DNA from: a virus
IMG/VR virus record: IMGVR_UViG_3300037222_000100
Coordinates: 1-64,000 of that record
DNA length: 64,000 nucleotides
Reading direction: 5' to 3' (one strand)
A model generated the notes under the pieces. It saw nothing but the letters and a program-made list of their open reading frames with translations, did no database searches and had not been told where the DNA came from. A program made the translations under genes and the position numbers. Positions 8,626 through 16,679 of this stretch are shown piece after piece (the stretch's first letter is position 1; every line of letters begins with the position of its first letter).

Positions 8626-8927
8626 CAGGACTGCTCCAACGGTTGCACGATAGCTCCGAAGAGCTTGAAGCGGGCGTCTTCGTGCGCCCGAATGTCATTG
8701 TCCACGTTGTCCGCCTTGGTCACATCCAAGCCATAGCCCTCGGCAAAGATCATGCCCTCGGGGTCCTCACGATAGTCCCAGACGCCGCTCAGCGTCTCCT
8801 CGCCTGTCTCGTCATCGACCGTAACCTCTAGGGCCAGACCGAGGGGATGGAAGAAGCGCCGATTGGCCTCCTGGAGGTATCCGCGCTCGCGGAACTCCTT
8901 GATGCTGATGTGCTTGATGTCGGCCAT
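8625..8927 (-). CDS. hypothetical protein, 100 aa, leaderless start
   Basis: Starts MADIKHISIKEF. The ATG lies 7 nt after the extended -10 TGCTACACT (8935-8943), so its mRNA probably begins at or next to the start codon. The protein has mixed alpha/beta character and no known family. It overlaps the next gene by 1 nt, so this promoter may drive the short operon 8927 to 7226. Confidence 0.68.
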   Translation of the reverse strand: MADIKHISIKEFRERGYLQEANRRFFHPLGLALEVTVDDETGEETLSGVWDYREDPEGMIFAEGYGLDVTKADNVDNDIRAHEDARFKLFGAIVQPLEQS

Positions 8928-8932
8928 GGGCC

Positions 8933-9280
8933 TCAGTGTAGCAGACTCTCGGGCAAGAAATCGCCCCTTGAACGCCCAAAGCTATCCCCGTCCTCCTCGT
9001 GCAACTCGTAGTGGCAGTTGGCGCAGAGGACGATGCACTTCGCAATCTCCCGCTTCAATGTCTCCCACGAATAGCTCATGCTACGACTCACGTTGAATCG
9101 CTTGTTGGAAGGATCGGTGTGGTGGAACGTCAATGCTAGAGCACACTTGTTGTACCCACAGCGCGAACAACCCACCGCCAACTTGTATTCCTGAACCCTG
9201 TCTTTGTTGGCTTTGTGGCGCTTCAGGATTGCGCTCTTGCGCTTGAGGTAGTAACTACTCGGCAAGAGTCCCCCAAACAT
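8933..9280 (-). CDS. HNH homing endonuclease
   Basis: About 115 aa. Zinc-binding CSRCG and CANCH pairs flank the HNH core (LTFHHTDPSNK). It overlaps the gene upstream by 26 nt. The start is uncertain: ATG 9280 has GGAG directly abutting it, while a TTG a few codons later has better spacing. It shares its pattern with the HNH proteins at 31064 and 33623. Confidence 0.75.
   Translation of the reverse strand: MFGGLLPSSYYLKRKSAILKRHKANKDRVQEYKLAVGCSRCGYNKCALALTFHHTDPSNKRFNVSRSMSYSWETLKREIAKCIVLCANCHYELHEEDGDSFGRSRGDFLPESLLH
8935..8943 (-). promoter_or_regulatory. extended -10 promoter TGCTACACT
   Basis: TGC precedes the hexamer TACACT and the hexamer ends 7 nt before the ATG at 8927. No clear -35 was seen. 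Confidence 0.5.
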
Positions 9281-9515
9281 CTCCGTTTTCGCTGCGCTTC
9301 TTCGCCTCATAGGGTTTGACCACGCGCTCGATGAGGTCCAACTTGCAACCCTCAAGCGCGCCAAGGCACTCAGCAAGCTGCTGATAGCGAAGACCGTGTT
9401 CCTCTAGGTACTCGCGCAGCGCTTGCTGAAGCTTGTAGGTTAGCTCCCCCACATTAGCGGGGGGAGTACCCATGTCCACGTCCTTCTGATGCTCGGGCGT
9501 GATGTACGGCATCAA
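9255..9515 (-). CDS. conserved phage protein, DUF6899-like, 86 aa
   Basis: Starts MMPYITPEHQKDVD and contains PANVGELTYKLQ and KRSENGDVW, a pattern I recall from DUF6899-type small phage proteins. Function unknown. It overlaps the upstream DUF4406 gene by 4 nt, typical of an operon. Confidence 0.65.
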   Translation of the reverse strand: MMPYITPEHQKDVDMGTPPANVGELTYKLQQALREYLEEHGLRYQQLAECLGALEGCKLDLIERVVKPYEAKKRSENGDVWGTLAE

Positions 9516-9940
9516 ACACCCTCGAAGAGGAAACCGTAGGCTTTCTTGATTTCCTGTGCCGTAACCGGTTGGAGATCAGCGTCTTTGAGGATCGGGAGCC
9601 CAAGGAGACGCGCGATGAAGACCTCCAGGCGTCCGCCCTTCGACAGGTACCATTCCTCCAAGCAGATGATGGCCTCGATGCCTTCGTCTGCGATGAGCTT
9701 GACATCGCGGGCCAGGAAGTCGCCCCACGTCTCGCCGTTGTTCGATCCGGAGCCCGGTGAACCGTCCGGAGAAGCCAGTGCGGCTACTCGCGTTTTCGGA
9801 TCATCTAGCTCGGCAGGGGACACGATGTCCCAGTCGCCCGTGCTGTGCCAGTGCGCTGCGCGTTCATCGAACCGTGGGAAGTTGAACTGCGGAATGCCGC
9901 TCATCCGCCCACATAGGTATGCCTTCGTTTTTGTTTTCAT
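9512..9940 (-). CDS. DUF4406 / nucleoside 2-deoxyribosyltransferase-like protein
   Basis: 142 aa; AYLCGRMSGIPQFNFPRF at the N-terminus is the DUF4406 signature, related to nucleoside 2-deoxyribosyltransferases. The family swaps bases on deoxynucleosides or has unknown nucleotide roles. The start lies just after AGGAGGG, which itself overlaps a -10-like TGCTATAAG, so the gene could be translated either with a ribosome site or almost leaderless. Its neighbour 10090-10467 is also a nucleotide enzyme. Confidence 0.75.
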   Translation of the reverse strand: MKTKTKAYLCGRMSGIPQFNFPRFDERAAHWHSTGDWDIVSPAELDDPKTRVAALASPDGSPGSGSNNGETWGDFLARDVKLIADEGIEAIICLEEWYLSKGGRLEVFIARLLGLPILKDADLQPVTAQEIKKAYGFLFEGV

Positions 9941-9949
9941 GGTCCCTCC

Positions 9950-10084
9950 TTATAGCAGAAGGAGCGCGTTAGCCGTCGCAAGACAGACTGTCGCGACTCC
10001 CACCTTGGGATTGCCTTCTACGAAGCTTACGACGCCCAGGAGCGCGAAGCCAACGCAGGTCACGTAGATCAGTAGGAGCTTCAT
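9950..10084 (-). CDS. single-span membrane peptide, 44 aa
   Basis: ATG 10084 (MKLLLIYVTCVGF) follows the preceding stop with GATAGG upstream. The peptide is almost wholly hydrophobic with a short loop (VEGNPKVG), giving two short spans or one hairpin. Its TAA stop is part of the -10-like sequence of the next gene. Function unknown. Confidence 0.6.
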   Translation of the reverse strand: MKLLLIYVTCVGFALLGVVSFVEGNPKVGVATVCLATANALLLL

Positions 10085-10089
10085 GCGAC

Positions 10090-10467
10090 CTATCGGTCCT
10101 CCAAGCTCACTGGTTCGCTCTGGTCTTGAGATGCGAAGCGATCATCCAGGTCCGGGTGATTGTCTTCGAAGTACATCAGGGCCAAAGCGTGAAACACGAC
10201 GGAGGTCAAGTGGTGACATTGGGTTTCTGGATCGAGAGCCTCGCCTTCCCAGAATGCCTTGGCGTGCCGAATGAGCGATGCGAATGACAAGGACCAGAGA
10301 TACCCTTTGCGCCAGTTGTGGTCGGCGTACTTGGTTGCACCAAAGGCGTAGAGTGCAGCCACCTTGTCCATCTCGGTCCAAGGGATCAGGTCGTAGCGCT
10401 GCAACTTCTGTCCCTTTTGCCCCCCGGTCTTCTCGTTGGTGATGCGAACCTCCGCCGTGTCACTCAT
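10090..10467 (-). CDS. dATP/dGTP diphosphohydrolase domain protein (former DUF5664)
   Basis: 125 aa. RYDLIPW, GATKYADHNWRKGYLWS and the RHAKAFWEGE...HHL residues match the DUF5664 family, now described as a dATP/dGTP diphosphohydrolase N-terminal domain, an all-helical metal enzyme. It would alter deoxynucleotide pools during infection. The companion genes for 2-aminoadenine DNA (PurZ and others) were not seen, so a modified-base role is not supported here. Confidence 0.8.
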   Translation of the reverse strand: MSDTAEVRITNEKTGGQKGQKLQRYDLIPWTEMDKVAALYAFGATKYADHNWRKGYLWSLSFASLIRHAKAFWEGEALDPETQCHHLTSVVFHALALMYFEDNHPDLDDRFASQDQSEPVSLEDR

Positions 10468-10829
10468 GCCGTCTGCTCCTTCAATGTCGATAGTTGAATG
10501 TAGTGTCCGACGCGCTTGGTCGGACGTTGTTGCTCCGGGTCATCAGACTGCTTTGGCTCCGTCGTCAAGTCCTCAACCATGACGAGGGCACACGCAGCCC
10601 GCTTGCTGTGCTTGCGTCCGCAACGCTTACACCAGGTTGGTGTGCGCTCCGGCTTGTGCAGACGAACTGGACAAACGACGCTTGCTACCTTCGTCCACCA
10701 GGGGATGAGGGGATTCGCAAAGAACTCCTTGACGTTCTCCTCATACTCGTCGCGATCCTTCTGCTGCTCTTTCGGCAGATCACCGGCCGGGATGAACTTC
10801 AGCTTGTTGAGTTTGGCTAGCTTGCTCAT
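10464..10829 (-). CDS. hypothetical protein with zinc-binding cluster, 121 aa
   Basis: Starts MSKLAKLNKLKF. The middle holds CPVRLHKP...CKRCGRKHSK, a possible Cys/His zinc site. The C-terminus is charged. It overlaps the next gene by 4 nt. No family recognised. Confidence 0.6.
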   Translation of the reverse strand: MSKLAKLNKLKFIPAGDLPKEQQKDRDEYEENVKEFFANPLIPWWTKVASVVCPVRLHKPERTPTWCKRCGRKHSKRAACALVMVEDLTTEPKQSDDPEQQRPTKRVGHYIQLSTLKEQTA

Positions 10830-11041
10830 CAGTCAGGACCGCCTCCTGGTACCGAATATACCACAGGCTCACGACGGTACGCAGGTTGTGTCGCCACATG
10901 TAGGTTCAACCTGCCATCGTTCGCACTCATCGACCACTCGATCAATGCGAACTCGGGAGCATCCTCCCGCAGGTCGCGCTCCAGCATCCTCACAAGCACT
11001 TTCTCTAGGCGCTCGATGGGAGTACGGCGACGGAACCTCAT
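10829..11041 (-). CDS. hypothetical protein, 70 aa
   Basis: Starts MRFRRRTPIERLEK; basic N-terminal helix and short beta-rich end. It sits tightly between neighbours (4-nt overlap upstream, 1-nt downstream). Function unknown. Confidence 0.55.
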   Translation of the reverse strand: MRFRRRTPIERLEKVLVRMLERDLREDAPEFALIEWSMSANDGRLNLHVATQPAYRREPVVYSVPGGGPD

Positions 11042-11235
11042 GTCGTCGCAATGCTCAGGAGGACATTGGGGTGCTGCTGCGCGACTCGCAGAGCATCTTC
11101 TTCGAACTCCTCCCGCGCGAGGGGACTCAGCGTCTCGCCGGTCGTGTCATAGAGGGTGATACAGACCGCATTCTGCTTCTGCTGGTACGTCTGGCCCTTC
11201 GACCTCTTGCCCTTCTTGACTGTTGGGACAGGCAT
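11038..11235 (-). CDS. hypothetical protein, 65 aa
   Basis: Starts MPVPTVKKGKRSKG with a Lys-rich N-terminus followed by a short alpha/beta region. It has GGAG upstream of the ATG. Function unknown. Confidence 0.55.
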   Translation of the reverse strand: MPVPTVKKGKRSKGQTYQQKQNAVCITLYDTTGETLSPLAREEFEEDALRVAQQHPNVLLSIATT

Positions 11236-11283
11236 CGTGCCTCTCTCCTTGTGACTGGACTTGACGGCCCGCGTAGCGGACCC

Positions 11284-11541
11284 TTATACCTGCGGTTGCT
11301 CTGAACTCTCGACCAGACGCCACGGACAATCCGTCTCGCCTGCCTCCACTACATCAACCACGGGCCAATCGATGCGCGCGTGGGTGATGAAACCCTCCGC
11401 CATCTCTTCACTAAGGCCCTCGGTGGCTCTTGTGCCGAACGTATTGACCAGACGTGACGAACTGAAAGAACCCCGGTGCGTACTAACGGTCACCGTGCCT
11501 ACGTTCGTGTCGCCCTTGTATATGTCGTACGTGGTCATCAT
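11284..11541 (-). CDS. hypothetical protein, 85 aa
   Basis: Starts MMTTYDIYKGDTNVG, with two beta-strand-like segments and an acidic C-terminus. A TGCTACACT promoter-like sequence lies at 11585-11593, about 45 nt upstream. Function unknown. Confidence 0.6.
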   Translation of the reverse strand: MMTTYDIYKGDTNVGTVTVSTHRGSFSSSRLVNTFGTRATEGLSEEMAEGFITHARIDWPVVDVVEAGETDCPWRLVESSEQPQV

Positions 11542-11594
11542 CTATTATTGCCTCGGGATCGATAAAAGATTACGTGTTCGCGCAGTGTAGCAGC

Positions 11595-12926
11595 CTACTT
11601 GTAGCGTTGATCACGCCAGAGCAGAACGCCATTGACGTAGGTCGCATGCTCGATGCGGAAGAGCCCATCCGGGTGCAGCGTGACCGTAGCAAAGCCCTGC
11701 TGCCAGTCCGGAAGGACGGAGAAGTCCGGGAACTTCCGAACGCCTTTACCGCCCTGCTGATCGATCCGGCACATGCAGCCTGCTTCGGCTGCGGTCAGGG
11801 TCGTGGTGCCACCCTCGATGTCGTGCGTCGTCTTGTAGACGAGGGACTGCCGATGGGAGTGGCCGACAATGACGCTGTAGCCCAGGTGTTCGAGAGTGGC
11901 CAGTGCCGTAACGCCAGAGCCCTGTCGAGCGATCCAACCGTGACGCACGGCGAGCTTGCTGCTTAGGCTGATCTGCGCCATGTCGTATGGCCCTTCCGGA
12001 TCGACATACGTGATGCCTAGCTCATCTAGACGTAGCAGATGCGGGAGCGTGAGAACCTTCTCGTCCTCCTCGCCCTCGGGAGTCGCACGCTTGACGCCAT
12101 AGAGAGGCTGTACCGATGGCTTGTCGAGAAGGATGTTACGGATGCGCTCGTCGTGGTTACCCGGCATGAAGAGCCACTCGGTATCGAGGCTCGCCGTGCG
12201 ATAGCCGCGAAATAGATCGTAGCCCGACTGGACACACTCGTTGACCTTAGCGGTGTTCTCGGGATCGAGCCTGTGTCGGCTGATGTCCGGGAAGTCCACT
12301 TTGTCGCCGAGAGCTACGCCCTGGTCCGGCTCGTTCTCTTCTAGCCAACCACAGAACAGGTAATGCAGCTTCTCGTCATGGAAGGGTGCTTGCTGATCGC
12401 CCGTGACGACGATAAGCTTGGTCTTGTTGTTCGAGGCTTTCGCTCGCGGAGGGGCGGTCCATCCATCGGAGCGCGCAGGGAAGACTTGTAGCTCAGGACG
12501 CTTACGCTTGATATGGAGCTTCGCCTGGTGATAGGTGACCGGTCCCTCTTGGCTCGGTCCATCCCACTCGTTGACAGTCGCGCCGTCGATCACCCAGTCT
12601 TTGGGATTCAGACCGCGCTCACGCAACATCGTATCCGGGTCATCCAGCACAAGCCCAGTCCCGGCTGGCGTGGTCACGTCGGCCTGATCGCCATCGTGAT
12701 AACGCACGCTGCCCTTTCGTGAGTCCACCGGACATGGTGCTCCGATGTGATTGCGTTTCCGGAACCTACGAATTGACTTCTCGGTGGTCGGCAGATCGAG
12801 GTCTTCAGTGATGCGATGTGCCACTTCGCTGTTGGTGTCGCCTGCCTCTATCAACTGCTTGGCGAGAGAGAAGTATGGCTCCTGGTCAAGACGACTCTGG
12901 CTCTGTTGACTCACTCTTGTCATCAT
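11595..12926 (-). CDS. calcineurin-like metallophosphoesterase
   Basis: 443 aa. TGDQQAPFHD, LGDKVDF, MPGNHDERI and VGHSHRQS are the ordered metal-binding motifs of the calcineurin-like superfamily (two Asp, Asn-His, His). The first 60 residues look like a helix-turn-helix (VAHRITEDLDLPTTEKSIRRF), so it may bind DNA. Relatives include DNA-repair nucleases. It overlaps the end of the portal gene by 41 nt; a GTG a few codons later is an alternative start. Confidence 0.8.
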   Translation of the reverse strand: MMTRVSQQSQSRLDQEPYFSLAKQLIEAGDTNSEVAHRITEDLDLPTTEKSIRRFRKRNHIGAPCPVDSRKGSVRYHDGDQADVTTPAGTGLVLDDPDTMLRERGLNPKDWVIDGATVNEWDGPSQEGPVTYHQAKLHIKRKRPELQVFPARSDGWTAPPRAKASNNKTKLIVVTGDQQAPFHDEKLHYLFCGWLEENEPDQGVALGDKVDFPDISRHRLDPENTAKVNECVQSGYDLFRGYRTASLDTEWLFMPGNHDERIRNILLDKPSVQPLYGVKRATPEGEEDEKVLTLPHLLRLDELGITYVDPEGPYDMAQISLSSKLAVRHGWIARQGSGVTALATLEHLGYSVIVGHSHRQSLVYKTTHDIEGGTTTLTAAEAGCMCRIDQQGGKGVRKFPDFSVLPDWQQGFATVTLHPDGLFRIEHATYVNGVLLWRDQRYK

Positions 12927-15516
12927 CCTTTGGGTCGAGGTCTAAATCTGGGTCGATGTCGGCGTGAAGGCTGTCGATGATCGAGTACTTCTTCTGCTGC
13001 TCGATTCGAACGCGACGCTTGCTTGGGGTTTCCACAATGTACTCATCGCCGCTGGCAGTCTTCTGAAGCTCTTGGTTGTCCTTCAAGACGAACTCTGTCT
13101 CTGCTGGTGCGTCCACTATAGCAGCGGTCTTCTCCGTATCCTCGCGCTCCTCGGTAGCCCTAGCCTCCACAATGCGCCAAGCGATCTCATCAGAGACTTT
13201 CTGCTGATACGTCGCGGCATCCTTCGGCCAGTCTGCGTGAATGTCCTCTAGTTCCTCACGCGAGAGGTCCGCGTACTCGGTCGTCGTGCGATCAGCGATG
13301 AAGTCCGTGAACGCGAGGCCGAGGTCCGGGTTCTCCTCCATGAAGGCATCGAAGTCCGATTCCTTGCGTGCGCTGATCTTCCACATCGTCTCGCCCGTCT
13401 CCGGATGCATGGCCGTGTTGTAGGTCAAACCAGGACGGCGCTCGTTGGATACCTGGGGTACGGTACCAGCCGGTCCAGGGGCCATCGGGCTAGCTGCGGG
13501 TGGTCCGCCCCCTGGAGGCGCTGTGCCCGGACCGGCTCCCAATCCAGGCGGTGCTGGCGGCATGACTATCCCTGCGCCTCCTGGGCCTGCTCCTGCGCCT
13601 CCTGCGGCCCCACCTGGGGGTGCGCCTCCACCTGGTCCACCAGGACCCGGCATGCCCTGCTCTGCGCCCTGCGGGGCTCCGCCTCCAGCGCCCGGACCGT
13701 GGACCAGCACAGACTCGCACTCAGCCTTGAGGTCGAGCGGCACCGGCAAGCCCTGGACGGTAAGCGCGTAGTACGTCTCCATCTTCGCACGCTGCTGCGC
13801 GATGGTCTGTTCCTTCAACTCGCGATTGTAGGCTTCGAACTTGTCCTTGTACTTCCACTCGACGCCGATCAAGAGGTCCTCGTTCGGGAGCGGCACGCCC
13901 ATCTGACGTAGCTCCATGAGGAACTGACGCTCGGTCTGCTCGTCGCGTAGATCGAAGGTCGAGAATTTCAACTCGGGCACGAGAAGCTTCGGGACCTCCT
14001 TGATTTCCTTGTTGCCCTCCTCGTCGTAGATGACGACCCTTTCGAAGATCGGGACGCGTGTCGAGCCCTTCATTTCGTAGTCCTGATGACCCTGTGCCTC
14101 GGCGACAACCAGAGCGCGCTCTTTGTAGTGGTTCTTGAGCATGTTCTGGAAGGTCTTCAAGACCTGATTCATGAACTCGGCCTGGAGGGCGCTCGAAGCA
14201 TACGGCTGCGAGTTCGAGCCTGCGGAGAGGAGCGACGGGTTGACGCCGAAGACCTGCATGATGCGACGCTCGATGCGGTCGAAGTCGTCGCCCAGACGCG
14301 GCATCTGCTCGCGCCCGAAGACCGATGTGATGTCGAGCCCGAAGTGGTGGACCATGAGGCGGAAGTCCGACGACAACGCGATGTCGAGGTCGTCTCGAAC
14401 GGACTCAAGCTCAGAAGGCGTCGGCAACCACGGCGGTAGGCCATCGCCCATGTCCATGATGCCAAGCTTCGCTAGGATGAGCGGCGAGTACAAGCGCTCG
14501 GCGATAGCTTCCTGAGACGCGAGTAGCTTTTCCTCGTAGAGCAGCGTGCGGAGTCCACGCAGGAGGATCGGCGTGCCGTGGTCGTCCCAGTTGTTCATCT
14601 TGTTGGCAACCTGGCGGATCATCACCGGAGAGATCGGAATGTGCTCGCCCTTGAGCAAGTACGGGATGAGGTCCGTGTACTGCTCCTGGAGTAGGTACCA
14701 CTCTCGCGCGGGACTCTTGGTCTGAGCGATGCGGCGCAGGTAGTCCGGTGGAACGATCTTCAACTGCTGCGTATTGAGGAACGGGAAGTTGTCGATCACG
14801 ACATCCTCCGGGTTGATCAACTCCTCGTGCTCCCAGACGCCGAGGTCCTCATCGAAGGAGCCGAGCGGGAATGCCTCGCCAACGCACCAGTACTCGCGAC
14901 CGAGGGCCACGAGGAAGTCAGCGTATTTGAGGTTGTTGAGGAATATCTCCTCGTAGACATCGGTGAGCCCTTTGTCCTTGCACTCTAGCTCCATGCCGAT
15001 CAACGGGAAGCGAGTGAAGATGTCGATCAGCGTCGGCACCAGGTAATGGGTCGCGTAGTACAGACGTAGCCACTTGTGAAGCTTGTGGCGATGGCCCTCG
15101 TCCGCGACGTTCCACGGGAGGCCCGATAGGTCCCAGTACTCCAGTGGGTCATAGAAGCGCGGAATCGCGTTGTAGGCGTCGCCGCCCATTGGCGAGGAAG
15201 GATTGATACCCCCCGTGCGCTGCATCTTCTTCGAGAGGATGCGTTTACTGCCCATGGCCTGTACCTTGGCCTCGTTCTCCTTGAGCATCCTACGGACCTC
15301 AGGAGAGTTGAGATCGTCGCCGTCTCTGATCGGCTTGCCGACTGAGTAAGACAGCTTGTCAAGACCCACCCCTGCGGCGCGCTGAAGACGACGGGTCGTG
15401 TCAACGGCCTCACCGTATGACTGCGCGGCACGACCAGAGTGCCGGGGCATCACTAGACCATTTTGCCGAAGACGCTGCAACTCGGCGTCCAACCGCTTTG
15501 AATCATACTCGGGCAT
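12886..15516 (-). CDS. portal protein
   Basis: 876 aa, located just downstream of terminase and with the long alpha/beta core typical of actinophage portals (about residues 110-620). Portal forms the dodecameric DNA gate of the head. Residues about 640-715 are a collagen-like, Gly/Pro/Ala-rich low-complexity linker, and the C-terminus is acidic and helical. The size is larger than most portals because of this extension. An HNH gene separates it from the upstream structural genes, overlapping its start by 14 nt. Confidence 0.8.
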   Translation of the reverse strand: MPEYDSKRLDAELQRLRQNGLVMPRHSGRAAQSYGEAVDTTRRLQRAAGVGLDKLSYSVGKPIRDGDDLNSPEVRRMLKENEAKVQAMGSKRILSKKMQRTGGINPSSPMGGDAYNAIPRFYDPLEYWDLSGLPWNVADEGHRHKLHKWLRLYYATHYLVPTLIDIFTRFPLIGMELECKDKGLTDVYEEIFLNNLKYADFLVALGREYWCVGEAFPLGSFDEDLGVWEHEELINPEDVVIDNFPFLNTQQLKIVPPDYLRRIAQTKSPAREWYLLQEQYTDLIPYLLKGEHIPISPVMIRQVANKMNNWDDHGTPILLRGLRTLLYEEKLLASQEAIAERLYSPLILAKLGIMDMGDGLPPWLPTPSELESVRDDLDIALSSDFRLMVHHFGLDITSVFGREQMPRLGDDFDRIERRIMQVFGVNPSLLSAGSNSQPYASSALQAEFMNQVLKTFQNMLKNHYKERALVVAEAQGHQDYEMKGSTRVPIFERVVIYDEEGNKEIKEVPKLLVPELKFSTFDLRDEQTERQFLMELRQMGVPLPNEDLLIGVEWKYKDKFEAYNRELKEQTIAQQRAKMETYYALTVQGLPVPLDLKAECESVLVHGPGAGGGAPQGAEQGMPGPGGPGGGAPPGGAAGGAGAGPGGAGIVMPPAPPGLGAGPGTAPPGGGPPAASPMAPGPAGTVPQVSNERRPGLTYNTAMHPETGETMWKISARKESDFDAFMEENPDLGLAFTDFIADRTTTEYADLSREELEDIHADWPKDAATYQQKVSDEIAWRIVEARATEEREDTEKTAAIVDAPAETEFVLKDNQELQKTASGDEYIVETPSKRRVRIEQQKKYSIIDSLHADIDPDLDLDPKDDDKSESTEPESS

Positions 15517-15970
15517 CTACTATTACCCCTCTGTTTCGGGCATTCTTGCTGGAGTTGCACAGGTTACAAGCGGGACGCAAATTGGCAGGCCAGCTAGAAC
15601 CGCCTCGACTCACGGGCTTTACGTGATCGATGGTTTTGTAACGTTGGCCCAGAAGGACATTGGCCTTAGTCGGCAGAGCTTCCCAATCACACCCGCAGAG
15701 ATAACACAACCCACCCCAAAAAATTACCCGCGCCATCAATTGATCATCTGTGTACGACCCCTCCGACGCGCGTCGAATATGGTTTTGTCGGCGTTGTGAA
15801 GCACGTACCTTTTCACGATTGTCACTACGCCATCGACGATCTTTAGCCAAACGAACCGCTTTTTCGCGGATTTGGGTTTGAGGCTTAGCCCGATATCGTT
15901 CTTTGCTTTCTTTATCAACGCCAGGATGACGTTGACGATATTCTCGCATCTTTTGTGCAGGCTGAATCAT
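15503..15970 (-). CDS. HNH homing endonuclease
   Basis: 155 aa. CYLCGCDW, TIDHVKPVSRGG and ACNLCNSSKN form the zinc-stabilised HNH core. The basic N-terminal half probably binds DNA. ATG 15970 lies 8 nt after an extended -10 TGCTATGAT (15979-15987), giving it its own leaderless promoter. It is a paralog of the HNH at 19037 and is inserted at the 5' side of the portal gene. Confidence 0.85.
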   Translation of the reverse strand: MIQPAQKMREYRQRHPGVDKESKERYRAKPQTQIREKAVRLAKDRRWRSDNREKVRASQRRQNHIRRASEGSYTDDQLMARVIFWGGLCYLCGCDWEALPTKANVLLGQRYKTIDHVKPVSRGGSSWPANLRPACNLCNSSKNARNRGVIVDARV

Positions 15971-15978
15971 GCACCATG

Positions 15979-15987
15979 ATCATAGCA
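15979..15987 (-). promoter_or_regulatory. extended -10 promoter TGCTATGAT for HNH gene
   Basis: TGC-TATGAT ends 8 nt before the ATG at 15970. Confidence 0.5.
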
Positions 15988-16001
15988 GGTAACGAATCTA
16001 T

Positions 16002-16678
16002 TCAAGCCCAGGCGGACGGAAAGATCGTTGTACCCGGCTGATCAAGACGCTGCTTTTTCTCCTGAATCATCCTAAACAGCATCTCCGCTTCGTGTTGATC
16101 ACCGAAAGCCACAGCGTTTTTATACGCTTGTTCTAGCTGGTCGGGCTCCTGTGGGGGGGGGGCAGAGTGCCCAACACGCGTTGCACAGTCGCAACCGGCA
16201 CAAATCCGCCAAAATCACTGTGAATGATCTCTGCAACTGGATTCTTGTCAACGTCATCGGCGTGACCAATCACAGGAATCTGAACGCCCTCGGTGTTCTG
16301 TCCCTGCTGTGCGCGCTCCATCATTTCCGTCTGCTGTTCCTGTGCGGCTGCCATCGCAGCCTGGGGAGTAGCGCCCTGCTGCACGGCGCGTTCATACTTG
16401 AACTGTGCTGCCGGATGCATCTGATCCACCATGCCCTCGTATGCGCCCGGATTGTACGGCTGTGCCTGTGCAGCCTCGGGGGCGGGTCCGGCCTCGGGAG
16501 GCATAGATGGACCAGCAGTCTTGCTTTCAAGTGCGTCTAGGACACTCGCGCCATGACACTGCGAGCAGGCACATGAAGAGCCCTTGCACCCAGAGCAGTC
16601 GCCATCCTTACATGCGGCACATGTCTTCGCCATCTTGAGGAATTCATCTCGTTCGCTTTTGTTGAAGCGACTGGGCAT
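16002..16678 (-). CDS. Cys-rich structural-region protein split by a 10-base C run (frameshift)
   Basis: ATG 16678 (MPSRFNKSERDEF) opens a frame with a Cys/Gly cluster (CAACKDGDCSGCKG) and Ala/Gln-rich helices. As sequenced it ends at 16133, soon after a run of ten C (16153-16162 on the plus strand as G). In the -1 frame after the run, a convincing continuation reads to a TGA at 16002 (QEPDQLEQAYKN...FPSAWA). Eleven C would join the frames. This may be a sequencing slip, a phase-variable tract or programmed -1 slippage. The intact product would be about 225 aa. Confidence 0.65.
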
Positions 16679-16679
16679 G

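Noticed and set aside
10090-10467. 2-aminoadenine (Z) DNA pathway
   Set aside because: Only the dATP/dGTP diphosphohydrolase-like domain is present; no PurZ-like gene was found in the window.
12900-13140. TGCTATAGT in the portal gene at about 13120
   Set aside because: It is within coding sequence with no start codon at the proper distance, so it is probably chance.
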